DNA of 64,000 nucleotides from the NCBI GenBank assembly GCA_014338405.1, contig JTDE01001305.1, positions 54,974 to 118,973 on the forward strand, given 5' to 3'. Numbering within the stretch: position 1 is the first letter of the stretch; each line of letters begins with the position of its first letter. Of the stretch, positions 11,362-23,773 are shown piece by piece. Origin of the DNA: Paragonimus skrjabini miyazakii (taxonomy: Eukaryota > Platyhelminthes > Trematoda > Plagiorchiida > Troglotrematidae). The notes beneath the pieces were generated by a model. That model was given only the letters and a program-made list of their open reading frames with translations, had not been told where the DNA came from and searched no databases. Made by a program: the position numbers and the translations under genes.

Positions 11362-11408
11362 ACTCACTTGATTCGAGTTTCGCTCCCATTAGAGCTCGTC
11401 AGTAGTGT
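11362..11408 (-). ncRNA. Hammerhead ribozyme motif, decayed stem I
   Basis: Core CTGACGA, a paired stem II (GCTCT/GGAGC, with one wobble-type pair) and GAAACTCGAATC are present. The stem I strands (ACACTA against AAGTGAG) no longer pair next to the core. Probably inactive. Confidence 0.65.
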
Positions 11409-11555
11409 ATATCCTTGCCATTGTGTCTGATCTCGAGGCGATAGGACAATTGGAGCATTACTCCAAAGCGAATGTAACTGAGCGTTCACATATGGTAATA
11501 CGATTGCCTCATGAAAGTGTGGCCGGAGTTCTAGTCCAGGTGGTGGCAACGATAT

Positions 11556-11600
11556 GCACTACTGACGAGCTGCAACAAGGTCGAAACTCGAGTCTCGTGC
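11556..11600 (+). ncRNA. Hammerhead ribozyme motif, decayed stem II
   Basis: Core CTGACGA, GAAACTCGAGTC and most of stem I (GCACTA/TCGTGC) remain. Stem II (GCTG...GGTC) is largely unpaired. Probably inactive. Confidence 0.65.
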
Positions 11601-11714
11601 TTCTTTTCGAAAGGGTCCAACTGGAATGTCTATGGGAATGCGACAGCTACTATCCATTGGGGGTAATTTTCAGTCTGTATGAAAACCAAAATCCTTACTG
11701 CTTACTTATGATTT

Positions 11715-14460
11715 ATCTAATCGCAAATTGCGCATAGAAGCAGATAAGCAGGCTGGTATTTCTACAGAGTGGTCTTATTTTCCTCTTCTACAAATGACCA
11801 ATCTGAATAGTTCAGTCTACCGTGATCAAGTTTCATACATTATGAATTTGTTCGTTATCTGTTCCTCACTTTTCGTCCGCTGTTCTTACAAACTACGGAA
11901 CGAGTGTTAATCAATTAGAAGACCGCTACGTGAAAAACTGAGGGATAAAACGAACAAGCGATGAGACAGAGAGCACACGTGCACGAAAAACCAACATACA
12001 GACACACACACAGTCATGGGGAAAGCACTGAAACATTTACGCTATGATGTTCACCACAATATACGGCAGGTAGGTTTTCGCATCGCCTACTTACATCGTT
12101 TAACGCATCACTACCAACCCACCAGCCTGAGAAAATATGAGAATCCGACAAGAGGAGTTTTCAAACCCATACATCACGAGTTGTATAATCGTGCTGAAGG
12201 TGTTATATTGTAGCATATGGACAACGTTCTCACGCTCCGTTGAGTTGTCAATGGGTGGTTTCTTCCGATTTGTTTGTGTGCGAGTGTATGTTTGCTCAAA
12301 CGTAGAATACCAAAGAAATCGGTCTCCATTTTGGGAGCATTAATAACAAATCGGTTTGAACAAGAAACAACAAATATTAGACGATGGAAAATCAATTCTG
12401 CCGCATATTGTTGCAATCGATAAAATGTTGAGTGCCCCGGAATGTTGAATTCAGTTGCTGTTGTTGTTGTTAGCATCTGATTGGCAAATCATTTTTAATT
12501 CAAAAGAGAAAATACTTATAAAACCGTTTTAAAATTTTATTATCCCTCTCGGACTAACGTCTTTTTAAGTGAACCCACTGTTGTGACTTAGAATTTCACT
12601 TCACCAGGCGACGTAATTCCAAAACGTCTGTACTGACCTACAGACAGTCTGGACATGTTTATTCCTAGTTGTTACAGGTGCACAGATTCATCCACTGAAC
12701 TGTCACACCTAGACATCGAGTACGCTGGTCGATCATGACAACTAGATCGACGTCACTCTCAAAGCAGAACAAGATAGAATGATGTCATGCTTATCTGTCC
12801 TCGTTCTGCTGAGCCTTGATATGGCGACCAGTGATATTGAGTTTCTTCAGACTCACTACTAACAATTCAGCCTCGGGAGACGTTATTCTCACATGGCTAA
12901 CCTGGTAACACATTCCATTTCAATCAGTTGACAGTTGTGACTGGTCATGCCAAGAGTTCCACAAAGAAGCTGTTCTATGCCTACTGGACAATGTAGGAGT
13001 GATTAACATATATGCATATGCCCGATTCCATTGTTATACAAACAGACAGTCTTCTAGTTTGACAGGTCATTAGACAAATTGAATCTGAGTTGATGGTGAT
13101 AGTTAGTCTATGTATCATATTCCAACAATGCAGAGAATTGATTACATTTTGGAGGCAATGAATTCTACAAGTGGACTTTTTCTTCCCTGATATAGTGATA
13201 TGCATTACCAATAATATGAAGTGGTTAATATGTGCTGAAAAGTGTTTTTGTTATACTTTCCACAACACAATATACACATCTATCCACAGAGTAGTTCATT
13301 TAGTCGAACATGTGCACTTGCATAAAGGCATGGAAAAGAAATCAATTTAGCTTATTAGAAAGAATCGGTCAAGTGTCAGAAATTGGTCATTTACTTGATT
13401 AGTTTCAGTGTGAAAAGCACACTCACATCTCATACATTCAAAGCTTCTCCAGATGGGGTGGGTATAGAGAAGGTGAAGAGAATCTATTTTCCTATTCGGT
13501 AAACTCGCATGTAACTATGGTGTGGTTTGTGACTGGTACGTATAGAGATGATAGATGACTGATGCGGTCTGGCAAAAGCGATTCAATTCAACTTCACAAA
13601 ATCATCATCATCATCATCATCCATCCTAGTCTACCCCAGTGCATATGTGAGCGCTTTTAGACAAATGAAAAGACTGTTGATACATCGATGATAATGCAGA
13701 TGTGAACTAGTGAATGAGTTGGTGGGTTGCTGGAATTTAATTCAAACATATGCCATTCATTGAATGATTTATTATTTGCTCAGTATATCAATTTACAAAT
13801 TGGAAAGAAGCAAAAGCGCTATTACTACGCAGATAACTAGTGCAAATGACAGTTTAGATACGCGGCTATTAGAGCGGCCACATTGTACAGTCTGTTACTG
13901 ATTAGTATACAATACTGTTCTGGAGAATTATTCAAAATGGGTGCAAAGAATATGAGGTTTCTGTCATCAAATAAACAAAATGCCAACTGGAAATGTGGGC
14001 CAATGAACGTGTACGAGACAGTAAACAACCTCCTAGCGATATATAAGCTGAAAGATAGTCAAGCTATTGTTGTACACGTCATTCTATACAAACATGATGG
14101 TCTGACTGCATTAAAACATGATTTTCGGTTACCATAGGAACTTCATTGGCTGCAAAGACGATGAAGAAGGTGAACCAAAAATACATGTAGTTCGTAATTA
14201 CCTACAGAATAAAAATTCATTGACATTCTTGTTTATCCAACTTACAGAAGTGTAAATTGGACGCACCTTGTAAAATACAACACTACACTTGAGTTCCACT
14301 CATGCAATAGTTTATCATTAGTGAATCTGCTTGCCATAATCGGAAGTTGGACGATTACTGTTGTAAACATCGGGTCGTCGTAGTGACTAGAGTATCAATG
14401 ACCTCACATTGGATGTGATCAAGTTATCCTATCTGAACAGTGGGACATATTTCCATGTGG
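11715..14460. other. No gene recognised
   Basis: AT-rich non-coding DNA with a short (ATC)n tract at 13601-13620. Frames up to 100 codons on either strand show no known motif and none is convincing. Confidence 0.5.
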
Positions 14461-14720
14461 TGAGAAGTAGTAACCTAATGGTCATCGATTGTGGTTAACA
14501 GGGCAGTTACTGCGTCTTCTCTCAAGACTATCAGTTAACCTGGACATTACTCACAAACAGACGTTGCAGAGTATTCAAATATGGTTGGTCGGTCTTGTGT
14601 CAGATGAATTCATTATCACGGAGGTCAACACGATTGTCTCATAGAACGTGATCAGATTTAGAATCTAGGCTTTGTAAGCATGTGCACTATTCTCGAACTC
14701 AAAAAAGTGGTAAACTCGAC
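14461..14720 (+). mobile_element. Ribozyme-SINE copy, very diverged
   Basis: The head is recognisable as GAGAAGTAGTAACCTAATGG, TCATCGATTG and ACATTACTCACAAACAGACG. The tRNA-like part (GGTCAACACGATTGTCTCAT) is weak. TGTGCACTATTCTCGAACTC is all that is left near the ribozyme. The tail is not identifiable. Confidence 0.6.
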
Positions 14721-16842
14721 CCAACTGACACTCTTCTCAAAGGAAACTGACTCATACATTTATCTGAATGCAAAGCCTGTGTTTTTCAACTGGAAATTGA
14801 CCAAATCCCTGACTACTCAGCAGCAATCTAGAATATTGCCTAGCAGTTTTAATCGAAACGGAATGTTCCTTCTTGGAGCTAATACAATTGTTCAGTACTC
14901 CATGGGAAACATCGATGTACCTGAATCCATGTTTATAGTGACGTCATTAAACGTATAACACATTTCCCAATAAGTACAGATGACATTACGAAGGAACAGT
15001 AAAATTAGTTTTGGAAGAGCATTTGTATCAGTAGGGTGACAAGTCAATACATGTTTCAAACACTACCCCAATGCATACAAAAATTAAAGATAACATACTC
15101 ATCACATAAGACCAATTACCTCATGATGTAGAACACGCAAGTAGAATTACGTAAAATGTACTCTGCAGAGACGTTTTGACCGATCTTTTCGGTTACGATA
15201 CACGGACTATGATCAATTAACATGCATCAATTGAAATAAGTGTAAATAAGTGTAAGAGTTCGAACGAGACCACGTTTAAGCGATATTGGTGCGAAACTTT
15301 TGAAATGAATATACTGTCCCGTTCAAGTAGGCTTCCTATACACTTTTCTCGTGATGGATCCATCATCGTTCACAGACAGTTCCACACCACATAGTAATCT
15401 TCACCGTCGATGACAGAACACATACTGTTTGGACATTTACAAGAAGTAAGATGGAGAGAGTTGTTTTTTCCCCTCGAAGAACTGAACCTGACAAAACAAT
15501 GGCAATGATATACGTTGAAAAAAAAGAAGATAACAGAAGGAAAGTAAAACTGTTTTATACGAACGGAATTAAAAACTGTGGACGTATCCTATCGTTCAGA
15601 CTGTCTGAATACGAACAAATGAACTGTGTTCCAACAGAAGACTAATTTCTGTTTAGCAAGATATCTCTATTGAGATTGATGAGAACATTGCTGTTATGCG
15701 ATAAAATGCAACCTTGCACTTTTTTAATGATTACCTGAAGACCATATGAACGCGCACCTTAAAATATTCTCTTCTGGAGCATGTGATCCGGTATTGCCTT
15801 CACGAATGCTTTCAGGAAAACAGATATACAATCGACTGGCTGAGATTTCTAACTGATTTCCCTATATATTGATGCAATAAACCCGCCTTCCTGGCAGACG
15901 GTTATTTCATCGCTGAAGGTGCAACTGTCTAATGTTTTTATGAAGCGTTCACAGAGGATTCCATTACATTCTGGCTGATAGCGAGTCGCCTAATCATGCG
16001 CGCTTTTCACTTTTAGTCACCCCAGTCACTTGTACATTCTTCAATGCTCAATGCGGACATGGAGTTCAACAGTGACTGACTCACAATCTAATACACATTT
16101 GATATATGCTTCGGTGTCTTGTTTGGTTCTGACCACGTACAGTGATCCGTCCAGCAGATACGCCATTCCTAAAGTAACACAACCGCTGTGATGATTATTC
16201 ACAACTAGTTGACGTACTTGGCGACATTGAGGTGGCTACACTTATTTACCAGGTAATGGGCTTGGACAGACAAGCTACAATGTTCAGTATAGCATATTTA
16301 AGTTAAATTTATCGGTCTGTTCAGAAAACCACGACAGAATTTCATCGGCTTGAATTGTTATTTGAGGTAGAGAAGATAGCTTGCCTCGAGATTTTGCAAA
16401 TTGCAAGAGGAATGTTTACTAAGCAGGCTCATCCTCATGCGTCCGAGTGTGACAGCCTACCTGGGCAATTTTTTTATAAAGATTTATTAATCTCTTGGGA
16501 CAATAACACCTAATAAATACCATGTTCCCTAGTGTTATCCCAAGGGATTATCAGTCGAGTGTGTGTGTGCGAATCAAATTCATGTGCGTACCTAAGGATC
16601 AGTCATGAACCGAACCCTTTAAGCAAACGCAGAAGGGATTGGAAGCTGATGTTCCATAGGTTGGGTGCGGCTATACATGTTGAAGAGTGTTTGGTGAGAA
16701 CCACATTCGATTCGCGTTTAAGCAAATGTGTGATGTTTATGATCCAAAGTAGAGCAGGTTTCCCACCTTTTCAACTTCTTTCACCTGAGCGCTCGCAGAG
16801 GGCGAGCGAAACCTGCCTGAAATTGATCAGATTCGCGCTTCA

Positions 16843-16884
<42 letters not shown>

Positions 16885-18940
16885 GCCGTGCGAATTGGTG
16901 GGGGTCTAACCCTGCATTCAATATGATCTTTAAATTATATGCCTGATCTACAGGTTGTGATATCAACAAGACCGAACAAACCTGTCCAACTTATCAGATC
17001 TCATTTATTTATTTTTCGGGTCGATGCACATTTAGATTAGAAATGTGTGGTCAAAATTATTTTGTGTGGAAAATTGGTTTCCTGGTATTTCGATGTAGTC
17101 GAATTACAGTTTAGTTGTTAGAAAGTGTCTACCCGTCACCATTAGTCGGGAAATTTGTTTCAAAATTAACGAAGGGATGACGTTTCTTTTGATTACGATG
17201 ACAATCAAATGCATCGATCGTTGATTAGAAAACAGTAGCAACTATATAGGGGGTGATGCAAATAGAAGATACATTATGTAAGGTGTAGGCACCCAGATGG
17301 TTGGATAAATGTGGTTTATCACATAGTCGGTTTACGGTAGTTACGATCACAATTTTGAATGCACGGCCACTGATACAGTTTGGCAGAAGGAACATGAGGT
17401 CACAGTGACCTTTTCCTGATCCGGAACTGTCCCAAGTCTACAATAAAAAGCAGAAGAATAATGGTCAATCACCTAGACCTTATGCACAAACACGTAATAT
17501 GTTAACAATGTGAAACTAACGGGAGTAATGATCAGCTTTTCTCATTGTCGCTGAAGCTTTTAAAGGGACCACCGAGAAATCCCAAAATGTTTGTGTTATC
17601 TTCTGGGAGATGGCTGGGGTTATTTTCAGGGCTGTGTTGCACATTATCCATGGTGTTTCCTGTTCAAACCGAATGTTTCGTACTGGAAACTGGGAAGCAC
17701 AGGTTACTGAAACAAGGCACTACCCAAGAAGCTACCAGTGTCCCAGAAACATCTCGAAACATTAACGTAATGAGGTTATGCTCATTGAGTCGAGCCCTTC
17801 CAGTATGGGTCATCAGAGTAACTTCAGCCGATGTCACTTCATTGTTGTTTCGTGAATCTTTCCATCATCAACTTCAGCAATTCTCTCTCTATGGGATCTG
17901 GAGAAGAAAGAGAAAACTTATCAGTTATTTACACCATAATTACATAATTTGAACAACACTCAGTTTTGGCTGCAGGTGGGCTTTATAACCAACCATTTTG
18001 AAAAAAAGATGAACTAGACTGCGGTTTCACATTTGTTAGAGCTTACCATCAGGGTACATGTTTGTTACGATCAAGGTTTCAAAGCTCCGGTTCACTTTCT
18101 ACCGTGACAACCTTAGTTGACGACTTATATCAATGACCTTACAACAAAATCAACAGAGTTAGAATATAGTTAACTACACAACATATTCGCTTATGAACAA
18201 TGTTGGGGTTGTCCGATCTTCGTGAGAACAGCACAGTATCTGTCATGTTAATTCCAGTCAACGACCCCACGGTTAAAATCAACCAGGCAAGCTGGAAATC
18301 ACATAATTTATCTTAAATATGGAGCTACATTCGGACTACTGTTATGCTGTCAGGTATTTAGTAATTGTAAGTTGCACATTGTTCAAATGTGATTGAAGTG
18401 ATCATCCTCAAACAGAATATCCAACAAACCCCTTTCAAAAGGAAACATGAAATGAGAGTTTTACTCTCCAACTAATGCTCGTTAAGTGTTGAGGCCGAGT
18501 GTCAGTTGTATTTTATTTACATAAAACTGTTATCAGTGATGTGCTGTAACCCTTCTTATGCAGCACTACGTATGATATGGGTGCGAAACATCAGCCTTGT
18601 GCTGTTTCAATCAGAATTAAGTCGGACGTGGGTGATTATATGACTGTGAAGGGAGTGAGCAAATGTGAACATTATTCCATTTGTTATCCTCTAGCTGATT
18701 TTCCGGTGATCGTTTTCCGGTGAACGCTACACAACTGGCATTATCCCCCGTGACATTTTGATCACAGTGACCTTCAACTCGTTAACTTTCTGGTTTCGGC
18801 CTGATACCCGATGCCACATGCATTTACATTTATGCTTAAAAGAAACATACATTCAGGTGATCGTTTAAGAACTATTTAAAGGTTTGTTGACTTCGATCAA
18901 CCATTATCTGTTTTCGTCTCGGTGTGTGCCAGAGATTAGG
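14721..18940. other. No gene recognised; one GT microsatellite
   Basis: Frames of 117 codons (16532-16885, running into the microsatellite) and 135 codons (17545-17952) lack recognisable motifs and are not called as genes. Nothing else was seen. Confidence 0.45.
16847..16879. repeat. (GT)n microsatellite
   Basis: Sixteen uninterrupted GT dinucleotides. Confidence 0.98.
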
Positions 18941-19382
18941 TAAACGGAGAAGGTGCGACGAAAGCGGATGGTATGCAGACACCACGACTATGAGTGTTTA
19001 AACGCACTGCGCCAGTAGTCCGATGAATTTGAATATTTGGTACGGTAGGCGGTTTGAAACAGTCAATAATGGATCGGGCAACTTGATCATTACTCACAAG
19101 TGAAAATGGTTGAGGGTTCACATATGATAATTCAGTCGTGCCTAAGTTGAAGTCAGTGGCACAGTAGTCAATACGGTTGCCTCATGAATAGCGTGACCGG
19201 AGTTCTAGTCTCAGCCAACGTGGCAACGATATGCACTACCGACTCATCGGTTAAGATCTAAACCCATGCACAAATTCACTCATATTCTGGACTTAGGCGA
19301 GCATTTTCAATATGGACAGATCATAATCGCAAAGAAGTTTAACCTTCGGTTTGTCTACTCATTGTCTTAGTTTCCCAGAAAG
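18941..19382 (+). repeat. Left arm of a 442-bp inverted repeat containing a SINE fragment
   Basis: This segment matches the reverse complement of 21246-21687 from TAAACGG to TTTCCCAGAAAG, with the same 442-bp length and scattered mismatches. The middle (about 19072-19246) is a plus-strand fragment of the ribozyme-SINE (GATCGGGCAACTTGATCATT ... GATATGCACTACCGACTCAT). It breaks at the ribozyme core, which reads CCGACTC. The outer parts are not part of the SINE and belong to an unrecognised repeat. Confidence 0.85.
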
Positions 19383-19870
19383 TTTCCATAAAAGTCCCAT
19401 CTTACTTAGCTTAAGGATGTTAATAAGCGTGTGCTTTGTAGATCGATGAACACATGGGAGTACCATGACAGTCTATGGATGATTAATTGTTTCGTTCGTT
19501 CGCGTAAATTAAATTCTTGACTGTTTGACTCTCTAGGTTCTGCCCATTCATCACTCAACTTGCTGAACTGCACAAAAACATTCATTCCGAGATCCCTGTA
19601 CACTGATGACTCAATGGTTTGTATTTTGTACTATGCCGGTGGGGTTGCCAAAAAGTGTCCAGGTTGATTCGAGTTCAAGTTACGTCATAAGTTCATTCAC
19701 CAAATCAATAAAAATCCAGCTTCAAACTGGTGATACTCGTTAGATGGAATGTATGACACTCACTTCAGAAGCGGTAAAACAACTATAATTGATCGGTGGT
19801 ATGGGATTTTCGTCGAAACTGATAGAATATCACAAAGTTGCTCGCTGCTTTCGTAGTTTTGAGGTAAAAA

Positions 19871-19873
<3 letters not shown>

Positions 19874-19910
<37 letters not shown>
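19874..19910. repeat. (TA)n microsatellite
   Basis: An unbroken alternating TA tract of 37 bases. Confidence 0.98.
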
Positions 19911-19912
<2 letters not shown>

Positions 19913-21200
19913 AGTGAATTCACTCACTACTTACCAGTGATCAAAAAACCGCTATTGCTATCTCATTGTGGAGAGAAGAACTAATGAGATAGAGTGCAAG
20001 CCTACAAAAGTATGTAGGCAAATTCTACGGAATTGAGAGTAAAGCTGTACATCCGACTCTTGAATGTACTAAGTGTGCGCAGAAATAAGAATGTCATATA
20101 ATCCAACACAAAGTTGACAAACGTTAAATGATGAAAACAGTACAGTCAGTCAGTTGTTTCATGTAGGACCTAAATTGTACCAGTCAAAAATATTATGTAA
20201 GCGGTTTTTATGTCACAGTTTGATTACTATGCCATTTATACAACATCGTATGCTTGGTTTACGAAAAATGTATTTGCTAGATAATATAACCAATGTGTGG
20301 CACCCTACAGGACAACGAAATTGTTTGAAATCATCTTGGATGTTGAAGTATATCAACTGACATCGACTAGAGAACTAATCTCATTGAATATATGGACTAT
20401 ATTTATCAGTTTAAAGTCGCGTTAACAAGCAAAGTCCACTGTGGACTAATGATTGTGTTGTTCTAATCAGAAAGTGAAATTATATCACCAATAACTTTCT
20501 CCTTGTAGGGGGAGATAAAGCTGATCACTTTTGAAAAGCTTTGGAAAATGTTTGAATGAAACTCTCCCTAAATGTTTAACGCACTAAGGAGTTATTTAGT
20601 CATGAAACGTACTTATTAAGCAATAGACCTATAACGCGAGATACAAGTGGGCTAATATCATGCTATCATCAATGTTTGTTGAGGTCATATACGCTGGGTG
20701 GTGAATTTAAGAGAGGAACATTTTATGTGATATGCAAATGGACAATCCATTACAAACTAGTTATGAAATCGAATACATTTCTCCTGATATACATTGTATA
20801 GACAAGTTATGAGAATTGCTAAACTATGCGTTATCTACCGAAATGTTATTAATTGTTCTAATGAGTTGAAAAGAAGATAACACCCTGCTTGCCATCTGAT
20901 TGTAACTCAGTTTTACTCTGGATTGTATAACACATAAGATTGTAACAGACAATTTATTTAAGTTTAACTGGCTAGAGGTTTGGTTTTGCTGGCTTGCACT
21001 TCGATTCAAGACTTCATTAGTTTATGATAAAAGCACTGGAACATTTTGATAGCGAGAGATTTTACAACAATGTTGTGACCTGAAAAATAAACTTTCGGTT
21101 TTTAACTTTCTTACTCATATAGCTATTTGTTGCAGCAGAATAGTTTTTTGATGGACTAGCTGCCGAATACATACCATCCATGGTGATCAGGACCAATTGA

Positions 21201-21220
21201 TATATATATATATATATATA
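21201..21220. repeat. (TA)n microsatellite
   Basis: Ten TA units just inside the right inverted-repeat arm. Confidence 0.97.
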
Positions 21221-21245
21221 ACTTACGGTCGGACATCTGCGGGAT

Positions 21246-21687
21246 CTTTCTGGGAAACTAGAATATCAAGCAGACAAACCAAAGGTTGAACTTCTTTGTG
21301 ATTATGATATGGCTATATTGAAAATGCTTGCCTAAGTCCAGAATATGAGTGAATTTGTGCATGGATTTAGATCTTAACCAATGAGTCAGTAGTGCATATC
21401 GTTGCCACGTTGGCTGAGACTAGAACTCCGGTCACGCTGTTCATGAGGCAACCGTATTGACCACTGTGTCAGTGACTTCAATTTAGGCAAGACTGAATTA
21501 TCATATGAGAACGCACAACCATTTTCGCTTGTGAGTAATGATCAAGTTGCCCGATCCATTCTTGGCTGTTTCAAACCGCCTACATTACCAAATATCCACA
21601 TTCATCCGACTATTGGCACGGTGCGTTTAAACACTCATAGTCGTGGTGTCTGCATACCAACTGCTTTCGCTGCATTTCCCCCGTTTA
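21246..21687 (-). repeat. Right arm of the 442-bp inverted repeat containing a SINE fragment
   Basis: Reverse-complement partner of 18941-19382. The SINE part is on the minus strand at about 21379-21562 and is broken at the same ribozyme position (CTGACTCATTGG), so both arms descend from one ancestor in which the SINE had already been truncated or fused. It is bordered outside by a TA microsatellite (21690-21713). Confidence 0.85.
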
Positions 21688-21689
21688 CT

Positions 21690-21713
21690 TATATATATAT
21701 ATATATATATATA
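21690..21713. repeat. (TA)n microsatellite
   Basis: A 24-base TA tract directly outside the right inverted-repeat arm. Confidence 0.97.
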
Positions 21714-23289
21714 AAAGTTGTGCACTGTACGTTTATAGACGCCTCATTCAGGTAGGTCCAGCTTTGATATAATCTGTCCACAAGTGCTATCCAAATCTAA
21801 AGTTGATGCCACTGAGTTATCGTGGACCTTGAACTATACAATTCGGAAACTACTTACATGGGTTAACGGCATTTGATTTTGGAGACAATCCATAAACGAT
21901 TGATCCAACAAGTAGCCCTACATTTTAGTCTCACACGCTGATAGAATATATGTGTAGTACTTGTAATAGTTTTGAACAAAGCTCGTGTTCTTTTTCTTCC
22001 ACTAGTGGGATCAGTATTTATGTATCTTCTGATTATTGGCCTTATATTAGGCGAGGGAGACCTTGTCAACGGTACCCTTATTCACGTTGTAGTTACGATT
22101 TCCAATAACCAACTAATTGAGATTGTGATTGTTGATCAGTAACCTAAGATTTATATGATGATAATAAGACATATGAGTCTGAGGATGGATCTAAACAAGG
22201 CTGCTTCCGTTTCTGAAGAATCTATTTAAACAACATACATTGTGGTTATCTGTTCGGTTTATCTACCAATACGTGATAACTTATTGTTGTTCAGCTGATG
22301 TCTTCTAGTGGTTTTAGTGAACTCAACAAATAGACCATGGTGTTCCGGTTGCGGCAGTGATTCGGTTGATCACAACAAAAATAACACTCGAAAGTGAATG
22401 GTCTATCTTGAATACACACCTACAGGCAAATTGTTCAAACGAAACTTGAAATGTCACAGTTAGCAAGAAAATCTCTAATGAGAATCTGTTTGTTCAGTGA
22501 CTTGAACCCCTAAATAGTGGGATGCGGGCTGGGAGATTTTTAAACCCAGCGGCCAATCAACACACCTAACCTCTCCACTCAACTATCAAGAGTAAAATAA
22601 GCTTGCCAATCAGGTCAGTGTCGATTCACTCATGCTTGGCCAATTTCGCTTTCTATCCATTCAAACACATGAAGGAGAAAATCATGATTATTAGACCATC
22701 CGAAGCATTGGACTAATGGGCTATGTTCAAGTGAGCATGAATCGGACAATGGATGACTCTTGAACTGTCGATCGTGTGCAACTTTCGTGTGTGGAGAATT
22801 GACCGATCAGAGACACTCCTCCCAACCGACCCAGCAACCAGGTTCACACGCACACGCCCGAGAAACGTGTCCACGTGGACCCGGCAACAACGCCAAAGCA
22901 ATCATCAAGTTTGTTGGTAATTTGTGCTACTCGTCACAACATCACAGTCAGTGTGACAACATAGCAACTACCGACTGACGTAACAGTGGGGTCCTCGAAA
23001 TTGACATGCAGTGTGTGCCAGACGAACGTGTTCACACCTCACGCCAAACGGAACCGTTTGATTACCACAAATAACCAGTTGAGGTCAAAAAATGCACCCA
23101 AAGTTTCATTTCCAAGGTCGACGACTTGTCACCCAGGCAAGTCAAATGGGCTTGTGGCCAACTGGTCAAACTAAGGTGGCTGGAAATGCGTTTGATTTGT
23201 GCTGATCTAAGTGGATCAGAGCGAGGATCGTTCGTGTTCTATTGTTCTGCTCTATCCGCTGGAGAGTAGAACGAAAAAACACCGATACC
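21714..23289. other. No gene recognised
   Basis: Nothing supported. Between about 22750 and 23180 the GC content rises and frames of 60-70 codons occur on both strands, with no recognisable motif. Confidence 0.45.
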
Positions 23290-23773
23290 GATCATGTTGC
23301 CCGATCGCCACAAGAGGAGACGTCGTAACTGTCCTGTTTACTCCAATCGATGACCCTTCGACTAAGACTTCTCTCCAAGTTGAAATCACAGAAACTATTA
23401 ATTTGTCAGGTGGTATTTTAATTACTGGTGAAAAGAAGGGGATTTTGATTTCCATAGAGCTTGAAAATCACCCAGAATTGATCGCAGCTGTCGCATTCCC
23501 ACAGACTTTCCAGCCGGCTCTTTACTTTCAAGCGAATGTGGTTGAGCGTTCACATGATAATTCGGTCGTGCCTAATGTGAAGTCATTGGCGCAGTGGTCA
23601 AACTGTTGCCTCGTGAATGCGTGACTGGAGTTCTACTCCCGGCCTTAGCAAGGAGATGCACTACTGACGAGCGAAACTTGGGTCTAGTGTTTCTTTTCGA
23701 AATGGGCCTACTAGGAAGTCTATGGGAATGCGATAGCTGCGATCAAATCAAAGTCCACCACCACTTATCAGTA
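23290..23773. mobile_element. Inverted composite of ribozyme-SINE with a preserved tail-to-head junction
   Basis: 23296-23522 is on the minus strand. Read in element orientation it runs from the tail (GGCTGGAAAGTC ... GGGTGATTTTCAA) through the linker (AAATCAAAATCCCC ... CAACTTGGAGAG) into the head (GGCGATCGGGCAAC). From about 23525 to 23773 a plus-strand piece continues a few bases further along the unit (CAAGCGAATGTGGTTGAGCG) to the tail. Imperfect flanks AACACCGATACC (23278-23289) and AACACCAATAACC (23774-23786) may be the target duplication. The ribozyme at 23658-23690 has lost stem II: CTGACGAGCGAAAC with the hairpin deleted. Confidence 0.85.

Larger units (their letters stand above)
11283..11706. 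mobile_element. Inverted composite of ribozyme-SINE (minus tail + plus unit)
   Basis: Two pieces meet head to head. 11283-11421 is on the minus strand (tail through ribozyme to just past stem I). From about 11422 to 11706 a plus-strand unit runs from TCTCGAGGCGATAGGACAA to the tail. Flanks TACGATTT (11275-11282) and TATGATTT (11707-11714) form a one-mismatch 8-bp target duplication around the pair, suggesting one insertion event. Both ribozymes have decayed. In the plus part the A box is lost: the region from the head runs directly to GATTGCCTCATGAAAG. Confidence 0.82.
19383..21245. other. Spacer between inverted repeat arms; AT microsatellites and a SINE linker fragment
   Basis: It contains (AT)n at 19874-19910 and (TA)n at 21201-21220. 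At about 19915-19990 a short plus-strand piece (CACTACTTACCAGTGATCAA, then GTGGAGAGAAGAACTA) matches the tail-to-head linker of the ribozyme-SINE. No frame with a recognisable transposase or other protein was found. Confidence 0.6.

Noticed and set aside
17545..17952. 135-codon open frame as a secreted or membrane protein
   Set aside because: There is a hydrophobic stretch near residues 25-40, but no recognised domain, no clear start context, and no support from splicing signals. Chance frames of this length occur elsewhere in the window.
19874..21713. CRISPR or satellite array from the repeated AT tracts and inverted repeats
   Set aside because: The tracts are simple TA microsatellites and the large repeats are two inverted copies. 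There is no regular repeat-spacer pattern, and the host is eukaryotic.
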